Shown here one piece after another: positions 1-10,908 of a stretch of DNA of 64,000 nt. Source of the DNA: Pleodorina starrii (Eukaryota; Chlorophyta; Chlorophyceae; Chlamydomonadales; Volvocaceae). Made by a program: the position numbers and the translations under genes. The first letter of the stretch is position 1; every line of letters begins with the position of its first letter. A model generated the notes under the pieces. That model saw nothing but the letters and a program-made list of their open reading frames with translations, searched no databases and was not told the origin of the DNA. Where the stretch lies: the NCBI GenBank assembly GCA_030267565.1, contig BRXU01000009.1, forward strand, positions 223,501 to 287,500, given 5' to 3'.

Positions 1-3000
1 ATTTTTTCTGGCCTCGCAAAATAACCGCGTCGCAAAACAATCGTGGCAGTGCGGTATAGCCCCAGAGGTGCGGCTCAGCTCTGCGGGCAGCAAGGCCAGT
101 GAGGCCCGCAACGCCAACAGGCTGGGCAAGCCCCGTGGGTCTGTCCTTCCGTCGCTGGGCAGCGGACTGCTATGAGCTCCGAACCACCAAAGGTTGGCGG
201 CGAATGTATTGTTGCTGCAGCATCACTGCCGCAGGCAACCACCGTCTTTGCTGGCTTGGGGACGGAGCCAAGCAAGGGTACACCGTACCACGGCGCCTGC
301 TGGGGCTAGCTTATGCCTACACCCAGCAGCCTTTCGTTCCAAGGAGGCCCTGCTCTCACCCAAGCGAGCGGCAGCAGCGCCGCCATCTGGGTCTGCAGCA
401 CTTGTGGTGGCAGATGGCATGCCGGCGGCGGCAACACCCCTGACACCAAGCACACACGTGATGACGATGATACCATTTGAGGACAAGCAAATAAAATGTT
501 CACGTTGTCGCCAGCAGTGGGAATCAGTAGCAGTGGCAAGTCGGAAATCAGCATCTAGGTCGACGAAGCGGCCGTCAGTGAGGGGCCATCTGCCGCCGGT
601 ATTCGTCGTCCACAAGCCACCAGCAGCAGTGCCGACGTAAAGGTGCAGCTCGTGCAGCGGCCTCACAAAGTCCCAAGTGATTGCCCATGGGCCCGCGGCC
701 ATTGTGGGGCAAAGCAGCAGTGTCAGGGTAAATTAGCTTCGCTGAGGAATTGGCGTCACGGAACAGTTTATGGAGCTGCGTGGTTAGCGGTGGTTGATGC
801 TGTCGGAGGCCGTTGCCCGTTAGTAGCAGTTGACATTTCGGCGGGAAGCAATCCGTTGCGTGCAGCGTAATTACGCGTATCTGCGCTAAGTTGTGTTATC
901 TCCGTCTGGTTATACGTTTCATACGTAGCATACATCCGCGCCACCTTCCGGCCGGCTGCGAAGTGTTGCACCGTGCTTCAGGCGTATTCGGAACAAGGAA
1001 CAAGCTTGGCAGGATAATTTGCCATCATTGTGGAGTCGAGTCGTACTAAGACAGAATCTTGGTTTCGCTTGTGATAAGGCCGTTCCGGCGTCAGACCGGG
1101 CCCTATGGCGGTGTCGTTATTATGCCGGGGTGGCGGCGTAGCCGTCACCTCCAGGCACTGCTACGCGTAGCTGCGCAGAGGCTTTTACACAACTAATAAG
1201 GACTGGGCATATCATCAATCAATAGCTATCGAAGAGGTGATTATCTTGCCGTTAGCATCAATCCGCAGGGCGGTAAACAAGCCGACCGCGTGCGGCCGGG
1301 CCAAAGCGAACATCGCAGGGCACTGCAGGGCACCGTGGGGTTGGGTACGTAGACTCGAACAGATCATTTTCTTGCCCTGCAGGCTACAAAGCCGCACCGC
1401 CAAAGAGGTATTTTATTGTAACAACACCTATTGCCGTGTCTCTCCTTATATCATGTTTGCCAGTGATCGCGCCGTTTCGTAACGAGTTGGACATTGCGCG
1501 TTTGGGTAGATCGTAGTCCTGCCGTCCAACCTCTCTTGCCTGGAGGTTGCCTACGTGGCCGAACCGTCCAGCCGACGGCAGTTTCTCCCGACAGCAGCAG
1601 GCGGTGTTTTGCTAGACAGCAACAGCAGCAGCAGCTGGCAGCCATCATGAGCCCGGGCGTCCCATTCCAGCCAGCCGGCGGGGACCACCTGCCGTCAAGT
1701 CCACTCATTGTTAGCTTGGCTGGCAGCTATACCAGTGTCGAGTCCACCGCCTGTGGCAATCCGTGGAGCCATGTACCCTTTGCGGCTGAAAATGGCGATG
1801 ACAGCCCCGGAAACAGTGCTGGCAGCAGGGCATGCAGCCGCCTGGCTGGCCTGCTGTCCTCGTGCAGAGGGTCGTCCGCCCTTTCCAGCTGCTTGTCTTT
1901 GCAGACCAGGCGGTTATCGCTGCGGCAGCAGCTGGGGGTGTTGATCATTGTCTCCAGCTTTCGTACCGTCACTCTGCAGATCGCATTGAGCATCTGCGCC
2001 TGCTACAAGCTTGACCCCAGGACGGGTGTGCTTGCCGAGGACCAGCAGGTGAGATTGGCATGCATCTGTAGGGGCTTGTGGTCTAACCAGGAAAGGAATT
2101 TCCGCAATGACGCATATGATGAACGGGTCCCGAGGAGGCACGGCCGAGGCCGCGTGCAGCCGCATGCTCGAACCGCAGGGCAGTTCGGACCACAGGGCGG
2201 CTATTCCCCACTGCCGAACTCAAAACCTTCCAACGTCAAGCACCAGCACCTCCACTTAGCCCGACCCCTTTGCCTCCAACGTCGTCTGGCATCCCGAACC
2301 CCCTCTTGCCTCCCAAGCCTCCCTTTCCATCCCAGTCCGCACCTTGCGTACCCTTCCAGGTCCCAGCCCCTCGCGTCAAGGCCCCCACACGATGGCCCAG
2401 CCGGGAATCCACATGCCGACCAGTCCAATCTCAGACCCGCTCGGAAGTGATAACCCCGCAAGGGCGACATCCGCGCTAGATACGGCCCCACGGTCCCAAT
2501 GGTCCCACCGGTCTCGTACAACCAGACAGGTACCGGTAACTGCGCATTGATGCAAGTTGACGTCCACGTGCCAAACCATTCTCACACTTTCCGATGCCGG
2601 GTTCCTTCCGAGCACGCAGCTTCACTTCCCCAGCACGAAGCGCGTGTAAAGCAATCAATCAATCAGCCCTATCTAGCGCCCTTTCCACGATCGAGCCCAG
2701 CCCCATGTATAGCAAGCACGTCAAGTTCAGCTTCGTTCAAGACCGTTGGCGCATGTTGCAGCGCTTTGATGGCAACGCGTCCAAAACAACACTTCAAAAC
2801 TGCCCGCGCGCCTGCCCGGTCAAACATCTGGGCGATGCATGGGGACGTGTACTACCCGGACGTTGGTCGTGTGCGGTATCGTGCTTTGGGGACATTTGCC
2901 CCCCCAGTTGGGAGTGCCAGGTGTGGCAGCGGCAGAGGGTGCGTGCCTCAACGCTGTTGCGCGCCGAAGGCAAGGACGGCAGCGCGAACCGCCCGGTTCG

Positions 3001-3838
3001 CGCTGCCTTGATGGGGCCGATCGGAAGCACTTGATGTAATTGCGTGCCTAGGTCATACAGCTGTTGTAGCTAAGGATCAATCGCACGGAACGATGCAGAA
3101 CACTGGACAACAACAGGTATCGCATTTGGCACGCTTCCCGGCGCTCTTTTATTGACCAGGGCGCTTTTCCAGCCTTGCCAAGAAAACCAAATCAGCTGTT
3201 CCACTGCCACTTTTAGATGACGCCGCGGCAGCAGCAGTGTGACCGGGAAGCAGGTCGAACAGGTCTAACGTCCGTCCCACCAGGTCCCACGGTATGAACG
3301 AGACAACGACAACAACAGCAAAACCGCCTTTGTGAAGGCCGACATGCATGTTCAACTACGCTGCACTGCACTGCACGGCGCGCCTCCACTGTCCAGCGCT
3401 CACACCTCAAGTCATGCGCCGCCGCGCGCTGCCGCAAATGCAGCCTGCGGCCGTTTCACGAAACGGCCACCAGGAGGGCAACCCCCTCTAAAGAGGGCCG
3501 ACCCGCCCATCCACCCCACCCCCCCAACGGGGCGCTCGCTCGGGCGGAGCTCGCTCTTGTTGTGCGCGTGCAGCAGTGGTGCTCATCATGTCCAGTCTTG
3601 CGCGCGCCGAAAGAAATGGCGTCATGCATCGAATCTTCGCCTCCGCGCGTGCTGAGCCGCAAACCAGTTGAACCCCCCAGGCCGACACACCCCAGACTCC
3701 CCAGGCCCCCAGCTGCAAGGGCAGCCCCCATCGCACACGGCGTTTCATCTAGACATACATCGCCACAGGATCACCGTAAAGTCAATCACCATCGTCAATC
3801 ATTACCACAACATCGACCACTTGAAGGCAGCAGGGAGC
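1..3838. other. No supported gene; non-coding or unrecognised
   Basis: Both strands carry several open frames of 60-320 codons, the longest at 1494-2450 (+, 318 codons). They are typical of stop-poor GC-rich DNA. None shows a recognisable domain, conserved motif, or a chain of exons that can be joined in frame. The 1494-2450 frame has a short polyglutamine run and a hydrophobic patch but nothing else. I see no RNA gene or mobile-element signature here. Confidence 0.5.
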
Positions 3839-6800
3839 TCAAGGCGAGACGGCCACGCGCGTCTCCCCCAGTCGTGCGGCCGCCGCCCCCAGCGCCGCCA
3901 CCAGCTTCCCCACATCCGCGGTGCCCTCCCTCACCGCCCGCTCCAGCGCCGCCTGGATCTTGATCACCGCTTCCCGCAGCCGCTCCGCCACCGTCGACTG
4001 CAGCGTCGGCACCGCCTCACGCTCCTGCTTGCCCTCCCGCAGCGACACAAGCACCGGCTCCGCCCGGCTGCTGCTGCTGCGGTTCTTCCTCACCGGCAGC
4101 GTCGCCACGCCGGCCAGGGCGAGGCCCATCCTGCTGGCCGGATCGCGCAACACGTAGACCACGCTTGAAGAGTGCGTGGCGTTGGTCTCCCACAGGTTGG
4201 AGTCAGCGCCCTGGATCGCGGCCCAGGCTTGCAAGCAGGTCAAGGGCAGTTCCGGAGCCACGCCGCAGTCGCTGCCCTCATCGCTGCTGCGGCTGCTGCC
4301 CTCGCTGAGGACGCTGCTGCTGGTCTGGAGCAGCCTGCTCGCCTTGTCGTACAAATGCGTGCTGAAGTCGCCCACCACCAGGTGCGCCACGTCGTCCCGC
4401 TTGTTTTCCATAAGGCCCTTCCGGCCGTGCTGCCAGCCGCGGGTGAACCAGCTGAGGTCGGGGTCGACGCCCTTGCGCCTCACCATGTTTACCATCACCC
4501 GCTCGTACGGCTCCGCCCCCAGCAGCCACCGTACCTCCCGCGACAGCTGCGCCAGGCTGTCCTTATCGTCGCCGGCGGGCACGTGCGCATTGGTCACCAC
4601 GTAAAGGCTGTCCGTGAGGCCGCGGCGCAGCACGACAGTGATGGGCGGGCAGCGGAAGAAAGTCCGCTGGTCGCTGAGCCGCATGACGGCGCGGTCCCGG
4701 TTGTACAGCCGACCCAGGCGGCTGTCGGCGCCGCCCCAGGCGTCCTGCAGCAGCTCGTGGCGCCACACGAAGTCCGGGGCGGTGGAGGGAGTGGCTACGC
4801 GCCTCATCCGCTCTCTGTTCCACAGGATCACGAGCTGGCCCTCCTGCGGGGGGAAGCGACAGCGGCAACGGCAGGTCAGCAGCGCACAGACATACCGGTA
4901 ATGTTTGATGCGTGCTGCTGCACCTGACTCGGGGCTGTCAGTGGCATTAGCGCCGCCGGAGGCGGACGTCCTGATCGGCTGCTGCTATCGAGCCCCCCAC
5001 CAGCCACCACACCACCAAACCCTAAACCCCCCACAGCGGAACTCACCCAGACGTAATCGTAGCCGCGGGTGTCCATCATTTTGAGGAAGTTGGTCGCCCG
5101 GAAGGCAGTCGTGGACAGGGGCTGCTGCACCCCCTGCAGACACACCACGTCCGGGCTGCACAGCGACGGTGCCCAGCCCGCCTCAACCATGGAGCCGTCA
5201 AACAGACTGAACAGCGCCTCCTCAACCAAGGACACATCCGTGATGCTGCCCACGTTGTACGATATGACGGGCAGCGGCCGCACGACACGCCGTGTAGACG
5301 TGGTCCTCACCGGCCCCTGCTGGGCACCGGCCCCGCAGGTCCTGCTCAGCCCCTCCACAAGCTCCTCCGACCAACTCAACTGCCCCGCGGCGCGGTTGGC
5401 CGTAGCGGGCCGCGCCGGGGCCAAGGCCGGCCGCGGACCGACCGGCGGAGGTGGCGCCTGGCTGCGGGGAGCCGCCCACCGTGCTGATGCCGTTTTCCGG
5501 GCGGCGGCTGGTACCGGGCACGCCCCCGACGACCGGCGTAAAGATGACCAAATGGAGGTTGTGCGTGGTGCTGAGGGCGGTGTGGCCGGGGATTGGACCC
5601 GGGCCGGCTCTGCTGCCGGTGCCCGGGTGGCGGCTGGGCTGGGAGCGCCAGCAGGCTCCCAAGCGGGCTTTGCGTCCGGCACTGGGGCCGGTTCCGGAGC
5701 GGGCTTCAGGGACTGCGTTCGGACAGGTGCCGGGGCAGGTGCTGGGGCAGGTGCAGGGGACGGCACCGGGCCAGCCGGCGGGTCGGCTTGCAACGCAGGC
5801 ATCTGGGCAGGCTTGGGGCTGGACTCTAGGGGGGCCTCCGAGCTGGTCGCCAGCGGGGCGGGCAGCAGGGAACGATCCGGGGCGGGCGGCAGGCCAACAA
5901 GGGCTGTTGGGGTGGGCTCGGCTGGAGTTGCAGCCGCCGGGATCACCACGACGGGCGGGGCCTGGCTTGCTGCTGGGGCGGATTCCAGGGTGGGATCGAG
6001 GCTGGGCTGCGGGCTGGGCTCCAGGGGGGGCTCTGCTGCACGTTCCCCGGCCGGGCCCTGCTCTGCCGCCTGGCCAGACGCCGCCCCACCGGCCGCCACA
6101 CCCTGGTCGGCCGCACTCTGCTCCAGGCGCACGTAGGCCACGTATTGCACCCGGGACTTCATGAGGGGCAGCCCCGTCAGCTGAGCCAGAGCCGGGGGCA
6201 GGGAAACCTTGCACCAGCCGGGTCCCAGTATACCGGGCTGCAGTGGGGCTGCCTCCACCCGGAACGTCTTGCCCTCCTCCTCGCGGGCCACCCGGAGCGA
6301 CCGCTGGCGCAGGGCCTTGCTCCACGCCAGGAGCGGCACCCGCGCCTCGCCCACTTTCCCCCTGTCGGCGTTTGCTACGTACAGGCTGACCCTCAGCATC
6401 GAGGGCCATATGTCGTCGAGGGCTTGCGCCAGGTCCTCGCGCCGCAGCTGCAGCTTCGCCGACCACGACACGGTTTCGACCGTGCTGAGGGTCCGCACAG
6501 CCTCCGTGGGCCCGGCGGCTTGCAGCCACGGCGGCAGCTTGTCCAGTGAGATGCGCAACGAGAGCGCCGAGGATCGCACCCGAGCGCTGCTGCGCGGCGG
6601 TGCTGTCCTGACGTTCTCCTTCAACGTGAGGCTGAGCTCCAGACTGCCTGCAGCGTCGCCGTCGCCCTCCGGTGTGACTAGCGCCAGGGCGGCTGCCTCC
6701 ATCTGGAGCTCGCCGTTCAGGAACGTGAACACCAGAGGAGGTGTTACTGGCGCCGAAAAACCGTTTTGGTGAGAGCCGAGCTGCTGCGCACGCACCACTG

Positions 6801-7026
6801 CCGCAGCGACGCGCAAAGCATCTGGAGGCGCGTCCGCGCCGTTTGGTTGCGCGCACACGAAGCCCGACAGATTCGTAGCTGGAATGTTGCCGTTGGAGTC
6901 CAGCGCGCCGCCGTCAATGCGCTGAATCCGACATGACTGACCGTAGCCCTTGGCTAACAGGCTGCCAATTAGAAGCGGCCGTGGAGCACCAGCCGCTTGC
7001 TCGCTTTTCGCCGCCTTCGAGGACAT
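3839..7026 (-). CDS. EEP-domain (2',5'-phosphodiesterase/CCR4-like) protein, probably catalytically degenerate
   Basis: Two exons on the minus strand, 7026-5047 and 4843-3839, separated by a 203-bp intron (GTGAGT donor, CCGCAG acceptor, phase 0), give 994 residues. An in-frame ATG at 7053 would add 9 residues. Residues about 1-330 include a region resembling a C2-like beta-sandwich (LRVSLYVANADRGKVGEA), which is an inference. A Pro/Ala-rich linker with PAPAPA runs follows. The C-terminal third reads like the exonuclease/endonuclease/phosphatase fold: VISYNVG, DVVCLQGVQQ, GYDYVW joined across the intron to EGQLVILWNRERM, VVTNAHV and VVGDFST. Active members of the CCR4/PDE12/nocturnin group have LQEV and GDFN at these sites; here they read LQGV and GDFS. 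The Mg-binding Glu is therefore replaced by Gly and the GDFN Asn by Ser. The family would cut poly(A) or 2'-5' oligoadenylate, but this copy may be inactive. The fold call is fairly secure and the substrate unknown. Confidence 0.75.
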
Positions 7027-7053
7027 GGTCTCGCGGGGCGCACGCGTGCACAC

Positions 7054-9955
7054 GCGCGCACACGTTCTTGGGAGTAAAAAAGGTTAATTGTTGCTCACTA
7101 TGGGTTTAGGTACCGGCATACGAAGTTCTACACCCAAAGGACTGCCCGTCGAGATGGATACCAACAGGTGTTACTTAATTCTGTCAGGCAACATATCCTA
7201 TCAGCTAGGCATTAGAGAGCCACACTCTGGTAAAGTTAGTTATTGTCATTTCGCTGGAAAGCTCTCCATCCGGCAGTCCCGCATGCCAGCATGCGAAGAG
7301 TACGTACGGCTAACCTTTTTGGGGTAAGAAACTACTATCGTCAAGACGCCTTACACAAGACGCATTATTTCTAAGTAAGTCCAAGTGTTATACGATTCTG
7401 CACCAAAGCCAAATGCTGTGCGCTGGCTCCGCTTTGGACAGGAGGCTCCAGGCTCCAGGGGTAGGGCATTGCAAGTCACAGGAAGAGGCTTTCAGGTCAT
7501 CCTGATAAATTACTTTGATGATGAAGACTTAAACACTTGTTCTTAACCTTGCATCTTAGATGCCTCACAAAAATGAAACCCGAGTACGTATAGTTGCGGT
7601 GGCCTGTTTTGGACTCGCACTGACCAGAGTCAGCGGGCTGGGTGCCACCCGGACGCAAGTCAGCTCCGAAACCCTTTCAATCATGTTTTGGTGTAAGCCG
7701 AGCTTTGGTTCATGGGTTGAATTCGAACGGTGCGAGCGAGCGTGATGTGCAGCAGACCGTTCTTTGCGAAGGGCCTGACAGGGCGAGGACGGGCGAGGCG
7801 GTTGACGCTGCCAGGCAACACAACCGCCACAAATACCGCGTGACAGCAGTAGTTGGGCCCTTGCCTTTCCTTTTCGATAATGCAACCTCGTGTAGCAGCG
7901 GCTGTGCTTTGCTGGACTGCTTGGGTGTATCTGAGTTGTCACGTGCTGTCACAGCCCGTGCTCGGCCCGCCAAGGACCAACCGAAACCCGCTGCTGCTGT
8001 ACAACTGGACGCGCTCGTGACTCGTCTTTCATAACGGGCGCTTTTGTCATTCACAATCGCACCAGCGAACGGTTCATGAGCGTTGGCAAGTGTTGGAAGT
8101 AGGGTAGGGCAGGGTTATCCTGAATGAGATCCCCTCAGCTGCCACATGCGCGGGCGTTGTGGAAGGAAGACCTGGGCGATGGACGGGGAACGGACGAGGA
8201 AACGGCTTCCCAGCGGCTATGTAATGCCATCTTGATAATACCGGACGTGGAGACGCGTTGAGAGCTTTCAGCGCCCAGCAGGGCCTACCGTAGCGGAGCA
8301 GGTGATGCCGGCCGTCATCGGCGACGGCAGCGGCTGTGGCGCCCCGCCTGGGCGGCGGCGACGGTCGTGGCACGGCCGGGGGCCGCCGCCGCCGCTGCGC
8401 GAGAAGCTCCGACCTCCGAGGGCCCCCTCCCCCCTGGGTTCTAACCCGCGCCGCGAGGGCTCCGTGTGCAGCGCCTCCTCCACCTGCACCTGCAGTCCTG
8501 CACATGGTGACGAGGAGCGGTCGGGGCACATGCCGGACCTGCGCGGCCGCTGGATGCTGCCTCCGCTGGATGCCTCGAGCCAGGTCGGTGGCGAGGCGGA
8601 GGAGACGACGGAGCAGGGGGCGCAGCTGCGAGCAGCGTGGTGCTGCCGGCGCTGGGCGGCATGGGGACGTCGGCTCTGGCGGCAGCGCCGGGCTGGACGC
8701 TGAATGGCGACAGCGACAGGGGCTGAGCAGCGGCACGCTGTGGGTGGGCCTTCGGGAGGCTCATCGCGGGCTGGGGCCTGGGGGTGGGAGCGAAGCTTTG
8801 CAACGTGCTGATGGGATGCAGGGGTGAGTGCAGGGGGGGACGGGTAAGGCGCCGCCGAGGGGGGCTCTGCTGGCTGCGTGCGCGTCGTGGGAGGGAGCGG
8901 AGGTGCGTGCGGTGTGGTGAGCGGCAGAGTGGGGCTCCTGTGGCAAGGGTCGCCGCCGAGTCGGATGGCAGCCGGCAGCCGGCGCACCTAGGCGCCCGTT
9001 CTTTCCTCGTTTTGTCCGCAATCTCCCCTAGGGCCGGGGCTGGTGCGCTGCGGTCAAGGACCTCAGCATGGTGGCAGCGACCGACTTTGGGCTCAGCTTC
9101 TCGCCGCTCACATCTGCGGGCATGAGCTCCTTGCGCCGGTGGGAGCACAAGGCAGCGGTGGACTGTGGCCTCGCAACACATGGTGGGGGATTTGTGTCCC
9201 CTGGCGAACGGGTAGCACGGCATGCGCAGTTCTGATCGAATGTCGTACAGCTTTTAGGCGTATGGCTTTGGCTGACATGTTAACAGTGGGCCTGCTTTTC
9301 GGCGCTGCATCCCCCCTTGCTGGTCACTCGTTATCCGTTATCTCACTGGATGCCGACCTGTGTGTCGGCCCCAACAGCGCAATAATCATTCCGGATCAGG
9401 TGCTGATGCGGGATGCCATCGTATCCGGAACTGCTGGGCGCCAAGACGGTCACAGCAATCTGCAGAGCGCCTGGTGTGGAGGGGTCCACCTGTACATTGT
9501 GCACAAGGCCCCAGCTGTTTAATGACGCGACGTCCCGGAGTGCCACGTGCTGCGCCGAAGGCCCCACGCACAGTCTTGCGGGCATGGCCTAAGCACTGAG
9601 CCCTGCCGTACGTACGGGCTCGGCAGATTCCCCCTTTCGAGTCCCAGCACCCTCCCGGGCGACAATGTACCCCAAAAGCAGGTTCAGGTGCATCCCATAC
9701 ATTTTCTCTTGTGGCAAACGATACAAGCGATGCACATTACAGCGTGCGGGTCCCGTACCGCCTGACCACTAAGACCTGCCGGATTTCTGACATCCGCAAA
9801 ATTGTTCGGCTCTGACCCCTGAAGGGGTGCGCAGCCGTCCCGAATCCGCAGCCAAGCATCCGCGTGTGTCAGGGTATCAGCCCGACCCCACCCAACCGGG
9901 GCCGAAACACGGGTGCTCCTCGCTCACATTCTCCCAAACCAATCCAGCTGCGGTC
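7054..9955. other. Intergenic, no supported gene
   Basis: About 2.9 kb between the EEP gene and the plastid S16 gene. Part of 7100-7560 is relatively AT-rich and has no long frames. The stretch 8270-9230 is GC-rich and open on both strands in several frames, mostly Pro/Arg/Ala-rich and without motifs. A 55-codon frame at about 9069-9233 (+), containing TDFGLS, could be a terminal exon, but no upstream exon can be joined to it convincingly. Confidence 0.45.
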
Positions 9956-9960
9956 TTACA
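9956..9960 (-). terminator. TGTAA polyadenylation signal of the S16 gene
   Basis: TGTAA on the minus strand, about 260 bp after the S16 stop codon. TGTAA is the usual poly(A) signal in Chlamydomonas and relatives, and this spacing is normal for a 3' UTR there. Confidence 0.5.
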
Positions 9961-10220
9961 CATCGCGAGCTGCCAAGACGCTGCCACCTGGTGACAAAAT
10001 AGTGGCCGTCGCCTCTCCACTCACTCGCCCCATGCGCCCAAGACTCCGAGCCGACTACTCTAGGTAAAACAACCACCAATATGCAGGCTGCAAACGACAG
10101 CTTCCTCCTCTGCTTTGGTGGCCCACAGCTATTCGCTCCGTGGCCGCGTGCACCAGCCAATTCGCCGCCGCGAGCTAGTTGGCCAGGCGGCAGCCAGCGA
10201 GTCGCCCACGTCGCAGGCAA

Positions 10221-10616
10221 TTACAGCTTGACAGCGTCCTTGGGGACGACCACCGAGGTCTTCGGCTCCATAACGTACGCCTTCCTGAGCAGGTTCTCCA
10301 CGGTCTCAGACGGCAGGGCACCCTTGGCGAGCCACTCCTTAATCGCCGGAGCGTTCAGGTTGGTCTCCTTCTTCAGGGGGTCATACCAGCCCAGGTACTC
10401 CAGCGGCTCTCCGTCCCTACGCTTCTTGCTGTCGATGGCCACCAGGCGGTAGAAGGGCAGCTTCTTGCGACCGAAGCGCTGGAAACGCAGAGCCACACGG
10501 TTCTCGATCACAGTCGCCACGCGAGCCGGCCTAGCAGTGGACACGCGAGTGGCAGTGAACGGCTTCACGCTGCCTGTGAAGGCCTTGGAGGACAGCGCCT
10601 GCATTGTTGCTGTCAC
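10221..10616 (-). CDS. PRPS16: Plastid 30S ribosomal protein bS16c
   Basis: Intronless coding region of 131 residues. Residues from about 40 are a typical bacterial-type S16: [19 protein letters not shown], then [19 protein letters not shown] and a [14 protein letters not shown] segment close to the end. In the family S16 is a small-subunit protein that helps organise the 5' domain of 16S rRNA. The first about 38 residues are rich in Ser, Thr, Ala, Arg and Val with almost no acidic residues, as expected for a chloroplast transit peptide, so the product should act in plastid ribosomes. Two ATGs, at codons 1 and 5, are possible starts. The stop codon (TAA inside CTGTAA) happens to contain TGTAA, but the better poly(A) signal lies about 260 bp downstream. 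The gene is divergent from the LF2-like kinase, about 290 bp away. Confidence 0.93.
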   Translation of the reverse strand: MTATMQALSSKAFTGSVKPFTATRVSTARPARVATVIENRVALRFQRFGRKKLPFYRLVAIDSKKRRDGEPLEYLGWYDPLKKETNLNAPAIKEWLAKGALPSETVENLLRKAYVMEPKTSVVVPKDAVKL

Positions 10617-10908
10617 ACCCTACAACCGTGTAAACTGTGTAAATAAGTGAGGATGATGGGCAGCGGCAGAGAGTAGGCAGGGGAGTTCCAGCACAAAAGT
10701 CTTTGGCCAGGAGACCAGATGGGCCCAATGTTTCTTCGCGGTAGTCGTCCAAGCGGGATTTGCACAGAAGGTAAATTCTTAGTAACTTACATCATGATGT
10801 ATATAGCCTGCCTGATTACGCAGTACGCTTACACTCATAGCGGGGCTTTAGAAGGGAGACCTGCACACAACTCACATTGAAACGCGGAAGGGCTAAGTTC
10901 CACCCGAC
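10617..10908. promoter_or_regulatory. Short divergent promoter region between PRPS16 and the LF2-like kinase
   Basis: 292 bp separate the two start codons. A TATA-like stretch (GTATATAG, about 10799-10806) sits about 105 bp before the kinase ATG. Read on the other strand (CTATATAC) it lies about 185 bp before the S16 ATG. It could serve either gene. No other site is evident. Confidence 0.4.

Noticed and set aside
1494..2450. 318-codon plus-strand frame
   Set aside because: No motif, biased composition, no joinable exons, and several overlapping frames of similar quality. Not enough to call a gene.
5222..6856. 544-codon minus-strand frame overlapping the EEP gene
   Set aside because: Shadow of the real frame in GC-rich DNA. 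No motif, and the alternative frame contains the C2-like and EEP motifs.
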